DNA of 64,000 nt. Origin: JBELHO01 sp042091375 (GTDB taxonomy: Bacteria; Pseudomonadota; Gammaproteobacteria; Enterobacterales; Alteromonadaceae). Where the stretch lies: contig JBELHO010000004.1 of assembly GCA_042091375.1 (NCBI GenBank), positions 80,231 through 144,230 on the forward strand, written 5' to 3'. The notes beneath the pieces are model-generated. The model saw only the letters and a list, made by a program, of their open reading frames with translations, did no database searches and was not told where the DNA came from. Within the stretch, counting starts at the first letter, position 1; each line of letters starts with the position of its first letter. The translations under genes were made by a program, and so were the position numbers. This document shows positions 26,019 to 34,142 of the stretch, in pieces.

Positions 26019-26777
26019 ATGAGAATTTTATTGAGTAATGATGATGGTGTTAACGCCCAAGGTATTAAAGTGTTGCATCGGGAATTAGCAAAATTTGCCG
26101 AGGTTGTTGTGGTAGCGCCAGACAGAAATTGCAGTGGCGCTAGCAACTCATTAACCCTGTTAAATCCTCTGCGCGTAGAAACCTTGGAAAATGGCTTTAT
26201 GTCGGTAAACGGCACACCGGCCGACAGTGTACATTTGGCCATCAGTCAATTGATGGATCCACTGCCGGATATCGTCGTGGCGGGGATCAACAATGGCGCT
26301 AACTTGGGTGATGACACCTTGTATTCAGGTACTGTTGCCGCTGCCGCCGAAGGCCGTCATCTGGGATTACCAGCAGTAGCGGTATCTCTAGTTGGCAAAC
26401 ATGAGCAACACTATGAAACAGCAGCTATTGTTGCCGCTAAATTTATTCAGCGCCTCAAAGAACAGCCTTTACCTGCGCAGCAAATCATCAATATCAATGT
26501 ACCTGATCTGCCTCTGGCCGAGTTAAAAGGCGTCAAAGTGACGCGTTTAGGTCATCGCCACAAAGCTGATACGATGAGAGCCAGCAAAGACCCTTGGCAA
26601 CGCAATATCTTTTGGTATGGTTCCCTAGGTAAAGAACTAGATGCTGGGCAAGGTACTGATTTTGAAGCGGTTAACCAGAAGTTTGCGGCTATTACGCCCT
26701 TGTCTGTTGATATGACCGCACACCATAGATTGGCAGGCATGAGCGAATGGGTAAACGATTTTAATGTATCAACATAA
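26019..26777 (+). CDS. surE: 5'/3'-nucleotidase SurE
   Basis: 252 aa. A divalent-metal nucleotidase and exopolyphosphatase linked to stationary-phase survival. The opening MRILLSNDDGVNAQGI carries the metal-binding Asp8-Asp9; VVVAPDRNCSGASNSLTL and GINNGANLGDDTLYSGTVAAAAEGRHLG are further family blocks. Its 3' end overlaps the pcm start by 14 bp, which suggests coupled translation of two stress-survival genes. Confidence 0.96.
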   Translation: MRILLSNDDGVNAQGIKVLHRELAKFAEVVVVAPDRNCSGASNSLTLLNPLRVETLENGFMSVNGTPADSVHLAISQLMDPLPDIVVAGINNGANLGDDTLYSGTVAAAAEGRHLGLPAVAVSLVGKHEQHYETAAIVAAKFIQRLKEQPLPAQQIININVPDLPLAELKGVKVTRLGHRHKADTMRASKDPWQRNIFWYGSLGKELDAGQGTDFEAVNQKFAAITPLSVDMTAHHRLAGMSEWVNDFNVST

Positions 26778-27444
26778 CAGCAAAGGTGCGGGCAGCCGTC
26801 GAAACCACAAAGCCAGTGCTAACCGCAGTGGCGAACTATTAGCACAAAAACTCTGTAGTGAAGGCATTGTCGATCAACGCGTATTAAAGGCCATAGCCAA
26901 CAGCCCACGGCATCTGTTTTTACCCGAAATATTGGCGCATAAAGCCTACGACAATACGGCATTACCTATTGGTCAGGGACAAACGATTTCACAGCCCTAC
27001 ATTGTGGCAAAAATGTCAGAGTTATTAATGTTGGATGGCATTCCCGATAACATCTTAGAAATTGGCACTGGCTCTGGCTATCAAACTTCTATTTTAGCGC
27101 AACTGACTAAACAGGTGTATTCAGTGGAGCGCATTAAAACATTACAGTGGCAAGCTAAACGCCGCTTGCAGTCGATAGATTTACACAATATTGCGATGAA
27201 ACACGGCGATGGCTGGCAAGGCTGGAAAAGTAAAGCACCATTTCAAGCCATCATAGTGACTGCCGCCGCAGCCACAGTCCCCGAGGCTTTACTAAGCCAA
27301 CTAGCAGACGGTGGCCGGTTAGTGATACCTGTTGGAGAGCAACAACAAGTATTAAAGGTGATCACCCGTCATGGCGATCATTTTGAACAACAACAAGTGG
27401 AAGCGGTTAAATTTGTGCCTTTAGTGCCAGGAGCTGTAGTGTGA
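26764..27444 (+). CDS. pcm: Protein-L-isoaspartate O-methyltransferase
   Basis: 226 aa. Pcm methylates L-isoaspartyl residues to start repair of aged proteins. The family opening (GIVDQRVLKAIANSPRHLFLPE), the ALPIGQGQTISQPYIVAKM block and the SAM-binding LEIGTGSGYQTSILAQL are intact. About 20 extra basic residues precede the core compared with the E. coli protein (QHNSKGAGSRRNHKASANRS), so a later start is possible, but no better-placed ATG is seen. It overlaps surE at its start and yqaA at its stop. Confidence 0.94.
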   Translation: MYQHNSKGAGSRRNHKASANRSGELLAQKLCSEGIVDQRVLKAIANSPRHLFLPEILAHKAYDNTALPIGQGQTISQPYIVAKMSELLMLDGIPDNILEIGTGSGYQTSILAQLTKQVYSVERIKTLQWQAKRRLQSIDLHNIAMKHGDGWQGWKSKAPFQAIIVTAAAATVPEALLSQLADGGRLVIPVGEQQQVLKVITRHGDHFEQQQVEAVKFVPLVPGAVV

Positions 27445-28022
27445 AAATTTTTACCCCGTTATATTTATGGACATTAAAGTGGGCAGAGCACAAGGTTGCG
27501 CCTAGGATATTAGCCTTGATCACTTTTGCTGAATCAGTATTTTTTCCCATTCCACCTGATGTATTATTGGCCCCTATGGTACTGTCAAAACCGGAAAAAG
27601 CATGGACCTATGCAACTATCACCACAGTTGCCTCGGTTATTGGTGGGGTTGCTGGCTATGCCTTGGGCTACTATATGTTTGAACCTTGGATCCAACCTCT
27701 GATTATTGAGTGGGGTAAACAAGCGACGTTTGATCAGGCGGTTACTTGGTTTAATGAATGGGGCATATGGGTGGTTTTTATTGCCGGCTTTTCGCCAATC
27801 CCCTATAAAATATTCACCTTAAGTGCTGGATTTTTACAGATGGCATTAGTGCCGTTTCTAGTGGCTTCTGCGATCAGTAGAGGTCTGCGTTTTTTCTTAG
27901 TTGCCGGTATTATTCACTGGGGAGGAGCAAAAATGGAAAGTAAGATCCGCCAGTGGGTTGACATCTTGGGTTGGGCAGTGGTTAGCTTACTCATCATTGG
28001 TTATTTATTATTGAGAAATTAA
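27441..28022 (+). CDS. yqaA: YqaA/DedA-family inner-membrane protein
   Basis: 193 aa, starting with GTG inside the pcm stop. It has four to five hydrophobic segments and the SNARE-associated/DedA signatures FAESVFFPIPPDVLLAPMVL and AGFSPIPYKIFTLSAGFLQM, then SRGLRFFLVAGIIHWGG. DedA relatives act in lipid carrier or phospholipid flipping and membrane homeostasis; the exact role of YqaA is not settled. The position between pcm and nlpD is usual in marine gammaproteobacteria. Confidence 0.9.
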   Translation: MKIFTPLYLWTLKWAEHKVAPRILALITFAESVFFPIPPDVLLAPMVLSKPEKAWTYATITTVASVIGGVAGYALGYYMFEPWIQPLIIEWGKQATFDQAVTWFNEWGIWVVFIAGFSPIPYKIFTLSAGFLQMALVPFLVASAISRGLRFFLVAGIIHWGGAKMESKIRQWVDILGWAVVSLLIIGYLLLRN

Positions 28023-28844
28023 GTGCGTGATCGAATAGTCTGGGTTGTTTTTTTGTTGCTATTTATTGGTTGTGCTAGCAGGCAAACACCAGCTCCTGTG
28101 GTTGATGTTCAAGCTAAAGCACCATTGAGTCAACGGATTAAAAATAAAATAAGCGCCACCGAATACATTATTAAAAAAGGCGAAACCTTATACTCAATCG
28201 CTTGGCGAGCAGACACCGATGTAAGAACCATTGCCTCGTTAAATAATATCAATGCCCCTTATAAAATTTTCCCCGGGCAAAAAATTTTTTTAGCCAAGAA
28301 AAAACCGCAAAGTAGCGCAGTTACTAGCTTGGATAAAAATCCAATTAAGCAACAACAAATTGTTGTAAAAAAACCAGTTGCACGAAATAAAAAGCAGGAG
28401 TATGGTGGAAATGTGGCAGGTGAAAAAGTAATCAACAAGCCTGTTGCCAAATCAAAGCCATTTTCACAAAAGATCAATCGTTGGATCTGGCCGAGCAGTG
28501 GAAAGCTTATTGCTAAATTTTCTACTAATCAACAAGGTAATAAAGGAATAGACATCGCGGGTAGCCGGAACAGTCCAGTGAAAGCAGCAGCTGATGGTGT
28601 AGTGGTTTACGCAGGGGATGTGTTACGGGGATATGGACAGTTAGTCATTGTCAAACACAATGATGATTATCTCAGTGCTTATGCCCACAATGACCACATA
28701 TTAGTTAAAGAGCAGCAAGTTGTAAAAGCAGGACATGTGATAGCAAAGATGGGTGATACTGGCGCGAAAAGAGTCATGCTTCATTTTGAAGTTCGCTTTC
28801 GCGGTAAATCAGTCAATCCATTAAAATACCTACCGAGAAGATAG
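28023..28844 (+). CDS. nlpD: NlpD-like lipoprotein, amidase activator
   Basis: 273 aa with GTG start directly after yqaA. The signal ends at a lipobox-like LLFIGC (Cys around residue 17). A LysM domain covers about 44-92 (YIIKKGETLYSIAWRADTDVRTIASLNN), followed by a basic linker and a C-terminal LytM/M23 domain (about 155-273). The first metal-ligand His of active M23 peptidases is replaced in NKGIDIAG, as in E. coli NlpD, so the domain is expected to be non-catalytic and to activate the amidase AmiC at the septum. It lies upstream of rpoS, and in E. coli the main rpoS promoter is inside nlpD. Confidence 0.93.
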   Translation: MRDRIVWVVFLLLFIGCASRQTPAPVVDVQAKAPLSQRIKNKISATEYIIKKGETLYSIAWRADTDVRTIASLNNINAPYKIFPGQKIFLAKKKPQSSAVTSLDKNPIKQQQIVVKKPVARNKKQEYGGNVAGEKVINKPVAKSKPFSQKINRWIWPSSGKLIAKFSTNQQGNKGIDIAGSRNSPVKAAADGVVVYAGDVLRGYGQLVIVKHNDDYLSAYAHNDHILVKEQQVVKAGHVIAKMGDTGAKRVMLHFEVRFRGKSVNPLKYLPRR

Positions 28845-28922
28845 TAATGATTTTATATAGTTTGGAGTTAATGTGAATAGTTAGTTAATAGATAAGCTTT
28901 GCTAATATATAGGAGAAGTAGC

Positions 28923-29843
28923 ATGGGCATTGAAAAACAGAAAAATAATACGGTAAACAAATTGAAAGACGAAAAGGAAGCGTCAACTAAATCTGAGGAT
29001 GCGCCATCTAATTTAGATGCCACCCAAATGTATTTAGGTGAAATTGGTTTTTCTCCGTTATTAACCGCAGAAGAAGAAGTGTATTTTTCACGCCTGGCAC
29101 TAAAAGGCGATGAACCCTCTCGAAAACGCATGATTGAAAGCAATCTTCGCTTAGTTGTGAAAATTTCTCGGCGTTACAACAACCGTGGCCTACCGCTATT
29201 AGATCTTATTGAAGAAGGTAATTTAGGTTTAATAAGAGCTGTAGAGAAGTTTGATCCCGAACGAGGTTTTAGATTTTCTACCTACGCGACATGGTGGATC
29301 CGGCAAACCATTGAACGTGCGATCATGAATCAAACGCGCACCATTAGGCTACCCATTCACGTCGTTAAAGAGCTGAACATCTACTTGCGCACCGCCCGAG
29401 AATTGGTGCAAAAACTCGATCATGAACCGACAGCAGAAGACATTGCTAGCGAGTTAGATGTACCCACTAAAGACGTCAGTAAAATGCTTCGCCTCAACGA
29501 ACGTATCACCAGTGTTGACACCCCTTTTGGCTCAGATTCAGACAAAGTGCTGCTAGACGTCATTCCCGATGAAAAGAGTTGTGGTCCAGAAGGCAACTTG
29601 CAAAATGACGATATTAAACACAACATTGTTCACTGGCTCAATGAACTCAATTCAAAACAACGCGAAGTGTTAGCAAGGCGTTTTGGTTTATTGGGATATG
29701 AAGCGGCTACTTTAGAAGACGTTGGTGTTGAAATTGGTCTTACTAGAGAACGCGTACGGCAAATTCAAGTGGAAGCATTAAAGCGTTTACGCGATATTTT
29801 AAGCCAACAAGATTTATCAATAGAGGCATTATTCCAAGGCTGA
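28923..29843 (+). CDS. rpoS: RNA polymerase sigma factor RpoS
   Basis: 306 aa from the ATG at 28923, which has AGGAGA at good spacing; the frame runs up to a TTG at 28899 that I reject. RpoS is the general stress and stationary-phase sigma factor. Sigma-70 regions appear in order: region 1.2 (DATQMYLGEIGFSPLLTAEEE), region 2 (RMIESNLRLVVKISRRYNNRGLPLLDLIEEGNLGLIRAVEKFDPERGFRFSTYATWWIRQTI, only partly quoted by its known blocks NLRLVV and GFRFSTYATWWIRQ), region 3 and region 4 (LEDVGVEIGLTRERVRQIQ). The nlpD-rpoS order supports the name over RpoD or RpoH. Confidence 0.96.
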   Translation: MGIEKQKNNTVNKLKDEKEASTKSEDAPSNLDATQMYLGEIGFSPLLTAEEEVYFSRLALKGDEPSRKRMIESNLRLVVKISRRYNNRGLPLLDLIEEGNLGLIRAVEKFDPERGFRFSTYATWWIRQTIERAIMNQTRTIRLPIHVVKELNIYLRTARELVQKLDHEPTAEDIASELDVPTKDVSKMLRLNERITSVDTPFGSDSDKVLLDVIPDEKSCGPEGNLQNDDIKHNIVHWLNELNSKQREVLARRFGLLGYEAATLEDVGVEIGLTRERVRQIQVEALKRLRDILSQQDLSIEALFQG

Positions 29844-29865
29844 ACATAGTCTTATAGCTATTGGC

Positions 29866-29892
29866 AAAAAACCAGCTCAATGCTGGTTTTTT
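29866..29892. terminator. Bidirectional terminator between rpoS and mutS
   Basis: AAAAAACCAGC (29866-29876) pairs with GCTGGTTTTTT (29882-29892) around a 5 nt loop. It serves rpoS on the plus strand and, with the opposite T-run, mutS on the minus strand. A short repetitive stretch follows: ATTCAACTCA occurs at 29922 and 29952, with CACTG units in between. Confidence 0.88.
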
Positions 29893-30009
29893 ATTGCCAC
29901 TTAAGCTAGTTTTCTCTATTTATTCAACTCACTGCACTGCACTGAACTGCAATTCAACTCAAATTGTGGCTTGCTACATACTCTGACGGTTAATGTGAGT
30001 TGGCTTAAT

Positions 30010-32577
30010 TTATAATTCGGACTTGAGAGAATAAAGTAAATCTAATGCTTGTTTAGGCGACAAATCGTTTACATCTAAGCTACTGAGCTTGTTAATAACA
30101 GGGTGTTGTTCATCGATCAGTGATAATTGTGCAAAGGGCGCCTCGTTTGCTGCTAATATTGAAGGCGTTTGTTGACTTTCTAACTCGTGCAAACGCTGTT
30201 TAGCTCGATTGATCACCGCTGAGGGGACACCTGCCAGCTTAGCCACTTGCAAACCAAAACTTTTACTGGCAGCTCCTTCTTGTACGGCATGCATAAATAT
30301 AATGTTATCGTCATGTTCAACGGCGTCTAAATGGACATTAGCTAAACTGTCAATTTGATCTGCTAACAAAGTGAGCTCAAAGTAGTGGCTGGCAAATAGG
30401 GTAAACGCTTGGGTTTTTAAGGCTAACATTTCAGCACAGGCCCATGCTAATGATAACCCGTCATAGGTACTAGTACCGCGACCAATTTCGTCAAGTAATA
30501 CCAAACTCTTGTTGGTAGCATTGTGTAAAATATTGGCTGTTTCAGTCATTTCCACCATAAATGTGGAGCGGCCACTGGCCAAGTCATCAGATGCGCCAAT
30601 ACGGGTAAAAATGCGATCAACCATGCCGATATCCGCGGAGCTCGCTGGCACGTAGCAACCGATATGTGCCAATAATACAATTAAAGCCGTTTGCCGCATG
30701 TAGGTAGATTTACCACCCATATTAGGCCCGGTAATAATCAACATTTTTCGCTGTTGTGTTAACGAGGTGGGATTGGCGATAAAGGGCTCTTGACTCATCT
30801 GCTCTACTACTGGATGGCGGCCTGCTGCAATGTCAATTCCTGTATTCTCATGTAAACAGGGTTTGACATAATTAAGGGTCTGAGCCCGCTCGGCAAAAGT
30901 GTTTAACACATCTAATTCAGCAATCGATTGAGCCAGTGCTTGCAAGCTTTCAATATCGGGTAATACTAAATCGAAGAGTTGTTCGTACAAGCGTTTTTCT
31001 AAGGCTAAAAACTTACTTTGTGCACTGAGCACCTTTTCTTCGTGTTGTTTTAGCTCGTTGGTAATAAAGCGTTCATTATTTTTCAGGGTTTGACGACGTA
31101 TATAATCATCGGGTACTTGCTCTGCCGAGCCTCGGCTGATTTCTATATAAAAGCCATGTACTCGATTATAACCGACTTTCAGAGATTGGATCCCCGTGCG
31201 TTGTTTTTCCCGTTGTTCAAGTTGCGCTAAGAATTCAGTGGCACCATCACTTAGATCACGCAATTGATCTAATTCTTGATGATAACCTTTAGCGATAACA
31301 CCGCCGTCGCGAATTAATACCGGTGGATTGTCAACTAATACCTGTTCTAACAGCGATTGTAACTCGGGCATTGGTGCGCACTGTGTAGCTAAGTTAGCAA
31401 TATGATCTTGGCTGCAGTCGGCCAGTACTTGTTGTAATGACTCTAGCTGTTGAAGCGCATTGCGCAACCGAGCAAAGTCTCTCGGCCGAGCAGAGCGCAA
31501 AGCAATTCTGGCGATGATCCGCTCAATATCGCCAAATTGTTTAAAGTGATGATAAAGTTCATTACAAACATCATGTTGTAATAATTGTGCGATCGAATCT
31601 TGTCTATTGGTTAAGGTATTAATATCGCGTAGTGGAAAATGTAACCAGCGTTTTAATAAGCGCGAACCCATTGGACTAGCAGATTTATCGAGGATCGCCG
31701 CTAAGGTATTAGTAACGCCACCAGATAAATTGTGGGTTAACTCTAAATTTCGCCTTGTTGCCGCATCTAAGATCACACCAGTGGCCGATGATTCAAAGGC
31801 AATGGCGCGAATGTGCGGTAAGCTGCTGCGTTGACTGTCTTTAACGTATTGAAATAAACAGCCGGCTGCCATCAGACCCATTGGCTTATCGGCAACCCCA
31901 AACCCAGATAACTCTTTGGTACCAAACTGGGCATTTAATAAGTTGGTTGCCGTGTCTAAATCAAACTCCCATATAGGACGTCGGCGCAGGCCTTTGTGGT
32001 CGTTGAGTAGATTTTGTTGTGAAAAAGATTCACTGATCAATAATTCTGCAGGCGATAACCGTTGCAGTTCAGCGTGAAGTTGCTCACTGCTTTGTGGCTC
32101 CAACAAAACAAAGCGACCACTGGTCATATCTAAATAAGCCAGTCCATAACCACTGTTGTGCTCGGCAATAGCGGCTATTAAATTGTCCTGCGAGTCTTCT
32201 AGTAACGCTTCATCACTTATCGTCCCCGGAGTGACAATGCGTACAACTTTTCTCTCTACTGGCCCCTTGCTGGTGGCGGGGTCACCAACTTGCTCACATA
32301 TAGCGACAGACTCACCTAACTGCACTAACTTAACTAAATAATTGTCAACGGCGTGGTAGGGTACGCCTGCCATAGGAATAGCATTACCGCCAGATTTACC
32401 GCGAGCCGTTAATGAAATATCAAGTAGATCGGCTGCCCTTTTAGCATCATCAAAAAACAGTTCATAAAAATCGCCCATGCGATAGAAGACTAAAATATCT
32501 GGAAATTCAGCTTTAATGGTCAAATACTGACGCATCATCGGGGTGTGATTGGCAAGATCTGTCATGGTTGTGGTCAT
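30010..32577 (-). CDS. mutS: DNA mismatch repair protein MutS
   Basis: 855 aa, full length. MutS recognises mismatches and recruits MutL. The mismatch-reading Phe-x-Glu is at residues 37-39 in GDFYEL, followed by domains II-IV and the ABC-type ATPase with Walker A GPNMGGKST around 617-625, then VDRIFTRIGASDDLASGRSTFMVEM and LLDEIGRGTSTYDG. A second Met at residue 5 is an alternative start. It is convergent with rpoS and divergent from recA across about 330 bp. This mutS-recA neighbourhood is common in gammaproteobacteria. Confidence 0.96.
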   Translation of the reverse strand: MTTTMTDLANHTPMMRQYLTIKAEFPDILVFYRMGDFYELFFDDAKRAADLLDISLTARGKSGGNAIPMAGVPYHAVDNYLVKLVQLGESVAICEQVGDPATSKGPVERKVVRIVTPGTISDEALLEDSQDNLIAAIAEHNSGYGLAYLDMTSGRFVLLEPQSSEQLHAELQRLSPAELLISESFSQQNLLNDHKGLRRRPIWEFDLDTATNLLNAQFGTKELSGFGVADKPMGLMAAGCLFQYVKDSQRSSLPHIRAIAFESSATGVILDAATRRNLELTHNLSGGVTNTLAAILDKSASPMGSRLLKRWLHFPLRDINTLTNRQDSIAQLLQHDVCNELYHHFKQFGDIERIIARIALRSARPRDFARLRNALQQLESLQQVLADCSQDHIANLATQCAPMPELQSLLEQVLVDNPPVLIRDGGVIAKGYHQELDQLRDLSDGATEFLAQLEQREKQRTGIQSLKVGYNRVHGFYIEISRGSAEQVPDDYIRRQTLKNNERFITNELKQHEEKVLSAQSKFLALEKRLYEQLFDLVLPDIESLQALAQSIAELDVLNTFAERAQTLNYVKPCLHENTGIDIAAGRHPVVEQMSQEPFIANPTSLTQQRKMLIITGPNMGGKSTYMRQTALIVLLAHIGCYVPASSADIGMVDRIFTRIGASDDLASGRSTFMVEMTETANILHNATNKSLVLLDEIGRGTSTYDGLSLAWACAEMLALKTQAFTLFASHYFELTLLADQIDSLANVHLDAVEHDDNIIFMHAVQEGAASKSFGLQVAKLAGVPSAVINRAKQRLHELESQQTPSILAANEAPFAQLSLIDEQHPVINKLSSLDVNDLSPKQALDLLYSLKSEL

Positions 32578-32838
32578 TGCAAGACGATAACTTATGTGTT
32601 TGGCATGTGAATAATGAGTGGATTATGCCATAACCGATATCGACAAATCTTTTTTTTCACAGCAACAAAATAAAAAATATCATTTAAATGAAAAAATTTG
32701 ACTCGACTTTGTCAATAGTAACTTTTTGTCAATGTGCGCTAAAAATATATAAAGGTTTATTAAATTCAACCTATTCAGTGACTTAAAAGTATGCTCTGGT
32801 TGTTTTTTATTGACAAATAAAAAAAGTTGTAAAAAAAC

Positions 32839-32866
32839 TTGATACTGTACGGTCATACAGTATACT
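32839..32866 (+). promoter_or_regulatory. recA promoter with LexA (SOS) box in the spacer
   Basis: TTGATA (-35, 32839-32844), a 16 bp spacer and TATACT (-10, 32861-32866). The spacer is exactly the LexA box core CTGT-N8-ACAG (32845-32860), and flanking TA pairs extend it to TACTGT...ACAGTA. This is the same architecture as the E. coli recA promoter, so LexA would block RNA polymerase directly. Confidence 0.92.
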
Positions 32867-32909
32867 GGTGACATTAAAGCAAACACCAGCAAGTTCCGTG
32901 GAGAATAAT

Positions 32910-33938
32910 ATGGACGATAACAAAGAAAAAGCACTCTCAGCCGCCTTAAGTCAAATAGAGCGACAATTTGGTAAAGGTTCCATCATGAAGTTGGGTGAAA
33001 ACCGCAGTATGGACGTTGAAACCATTTCGACAGGCTCTTTGGGCTTAGATATTGCCTTAGGTGCTGGTGGTTTACCGCTGGGACGTGTGGTAGAAATTTA
33101 TGGTCCTGAATCCAGTGGTAAAACAACACTTACCCTTGAGGTAATTGCCGAGGCACAGCGCAACGGTAAAATTTGTGCTTTTGTCGATGCCGAGCACGCC
33201 CTTGATCCTATTTACGCTGAAAAGCTGGGTGTTAATATCAATGATTTATTAGTGTCTCAGCCTGATACTGGCGAACAAGCGCTAGAAATTTGCGACATGT
33301 TAACTCGCTCTGGTGCCATCGATGTTATCGTGGTCGATTCCGTTGCCGCCTTAACACCTAAGGCTGAAATTGAAGGCGACATGGGGGATTCACACATGGG
33401 CCTTCAAGCGCGGATGTTGTCACAAGCAATGCGTAAGTTGACGGGTAATTTAAAGCAATCAAACACCATGATGATTTTTATTAACCAAATCCGAATGAAA
33501 ATTGGTGTGATGTTTGGCTCACCAGAAACCACAACAGGTGGTAATGCATTGAAGTTTTACGCTTCGGTGCGCTTAGATATAAGACGTATAGGAGCGGTTA
33601 AACAAGGCGACGAAATCGTCGGTAACGAAACCCGGGTTAAAGTGGTCAAAAACAAAATTGCGCCACCTTTTAAACAAGTTGAATTTCAAATTTTATACGG
33701 CGAAGGCATTAATAGCTTAGGTGAATTAATTGACTTAGGTGTAAAACACAATATGGTTGAAAAAGCCGGAGCTTGGTACAGCTACAACGGTGAACGCATT
33801 GGTCAAGGTAAAGCCAACTCGACTAAGTTCCTTGCCGAAAACCCTGAAATGGCCAATGAGATTGATGGTAGATTACGAGCGTTATTATTAACCAAGAATA
33901 CTGAACAGACGGAGCAAGAGCCTGCTACTGCGAAATAA
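32910..33938 (+). CDS. recA: Recombinase RecA
   Basis: 342 aa from the ATG at 32910 (MDDNKEKALSAALSQIERQF), with GGAG ten bases upstream; an in-frame GTG at 32868 would lie within the promoter region and is rejected. RecA drives homologous recombination and LexA self-cleavage. Walker A GPESSGKT is at 65-72, and VVVDSVAALTPKAEIEG, FINQIRMKIGVMFGSPETTTGGNALKF and the C-terminal acidic tail (NTEQTEQEPATAK) are present. A strong terminator follows, and recX, a frequent neighbour, is not the next gene. Confidence 0.98.
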   Translation: MDDNKEKALSAALSQIERQFGKGSIMKLGENRSMDVETISTGSLGLDIALGAGGLPLGRVVEIYGPESSGKTTLTLEVIAEAQRNGKICAFVDAEHALDPIYAEKLGVNINDLLVSQPDTGEQALEICDMLTRSGAIDVIVVDSVAALTPKAEIEGDMGDSHMGLQARMLSQAMRKLTGNLKQSNTMMIFINQIRMKIGVMFGSPETTTGGNALKFYASVRLDIRRIGAVKQGDEIVGNETRVKVVKNKIAPPFKQVEFQILYGEGINSLGELIDLGVKHNMVEKAGAWYSYNGERIGQGKANSTKFLAENPEMANEIDGRLRALLLTKNTEQTEQEPATAK

Positions 33939-33963
33939 ATTCTAGTTCAATAGCTTCAAACCT

Positions 33964-33995
33964 AAAAAACCACAGCTTTTTGCTGTGGTTTTTTT
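33964..33995 (+). terminator. Rho-independent terminator after recA
   Basis: CCACAGC (33970-33976) pairs with GCTGTGG (33982-33988) around five T and is followed by seven T; the upstream A-run extends the stem. Confidence 0.92.
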
Positions 33996-34142
33996 ATCTG
34001 TAGCTGGGCAGGTGAAAAACCCGTATCAATAAAACAATAATTTATTTGAACCATTATTAGATAGATGGTTCAATACTGAAAGCGCTCTAAAGCCGCAATA
34101 AAATATATTAAGAACAATAAAAATAATAGAAGGAGAAAACTC

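Noticed and set aside
28899..28922. Upstream TTG extension of rpoS
   Set aside because: The ATG at 28923 has an excellent AGGAGA site, and the extension crosses that site.
32868..32909. GTG start for recA
   Set aside because: It begins two bases after the -10 element, and the ATG at 32910 matches the RecA family start.
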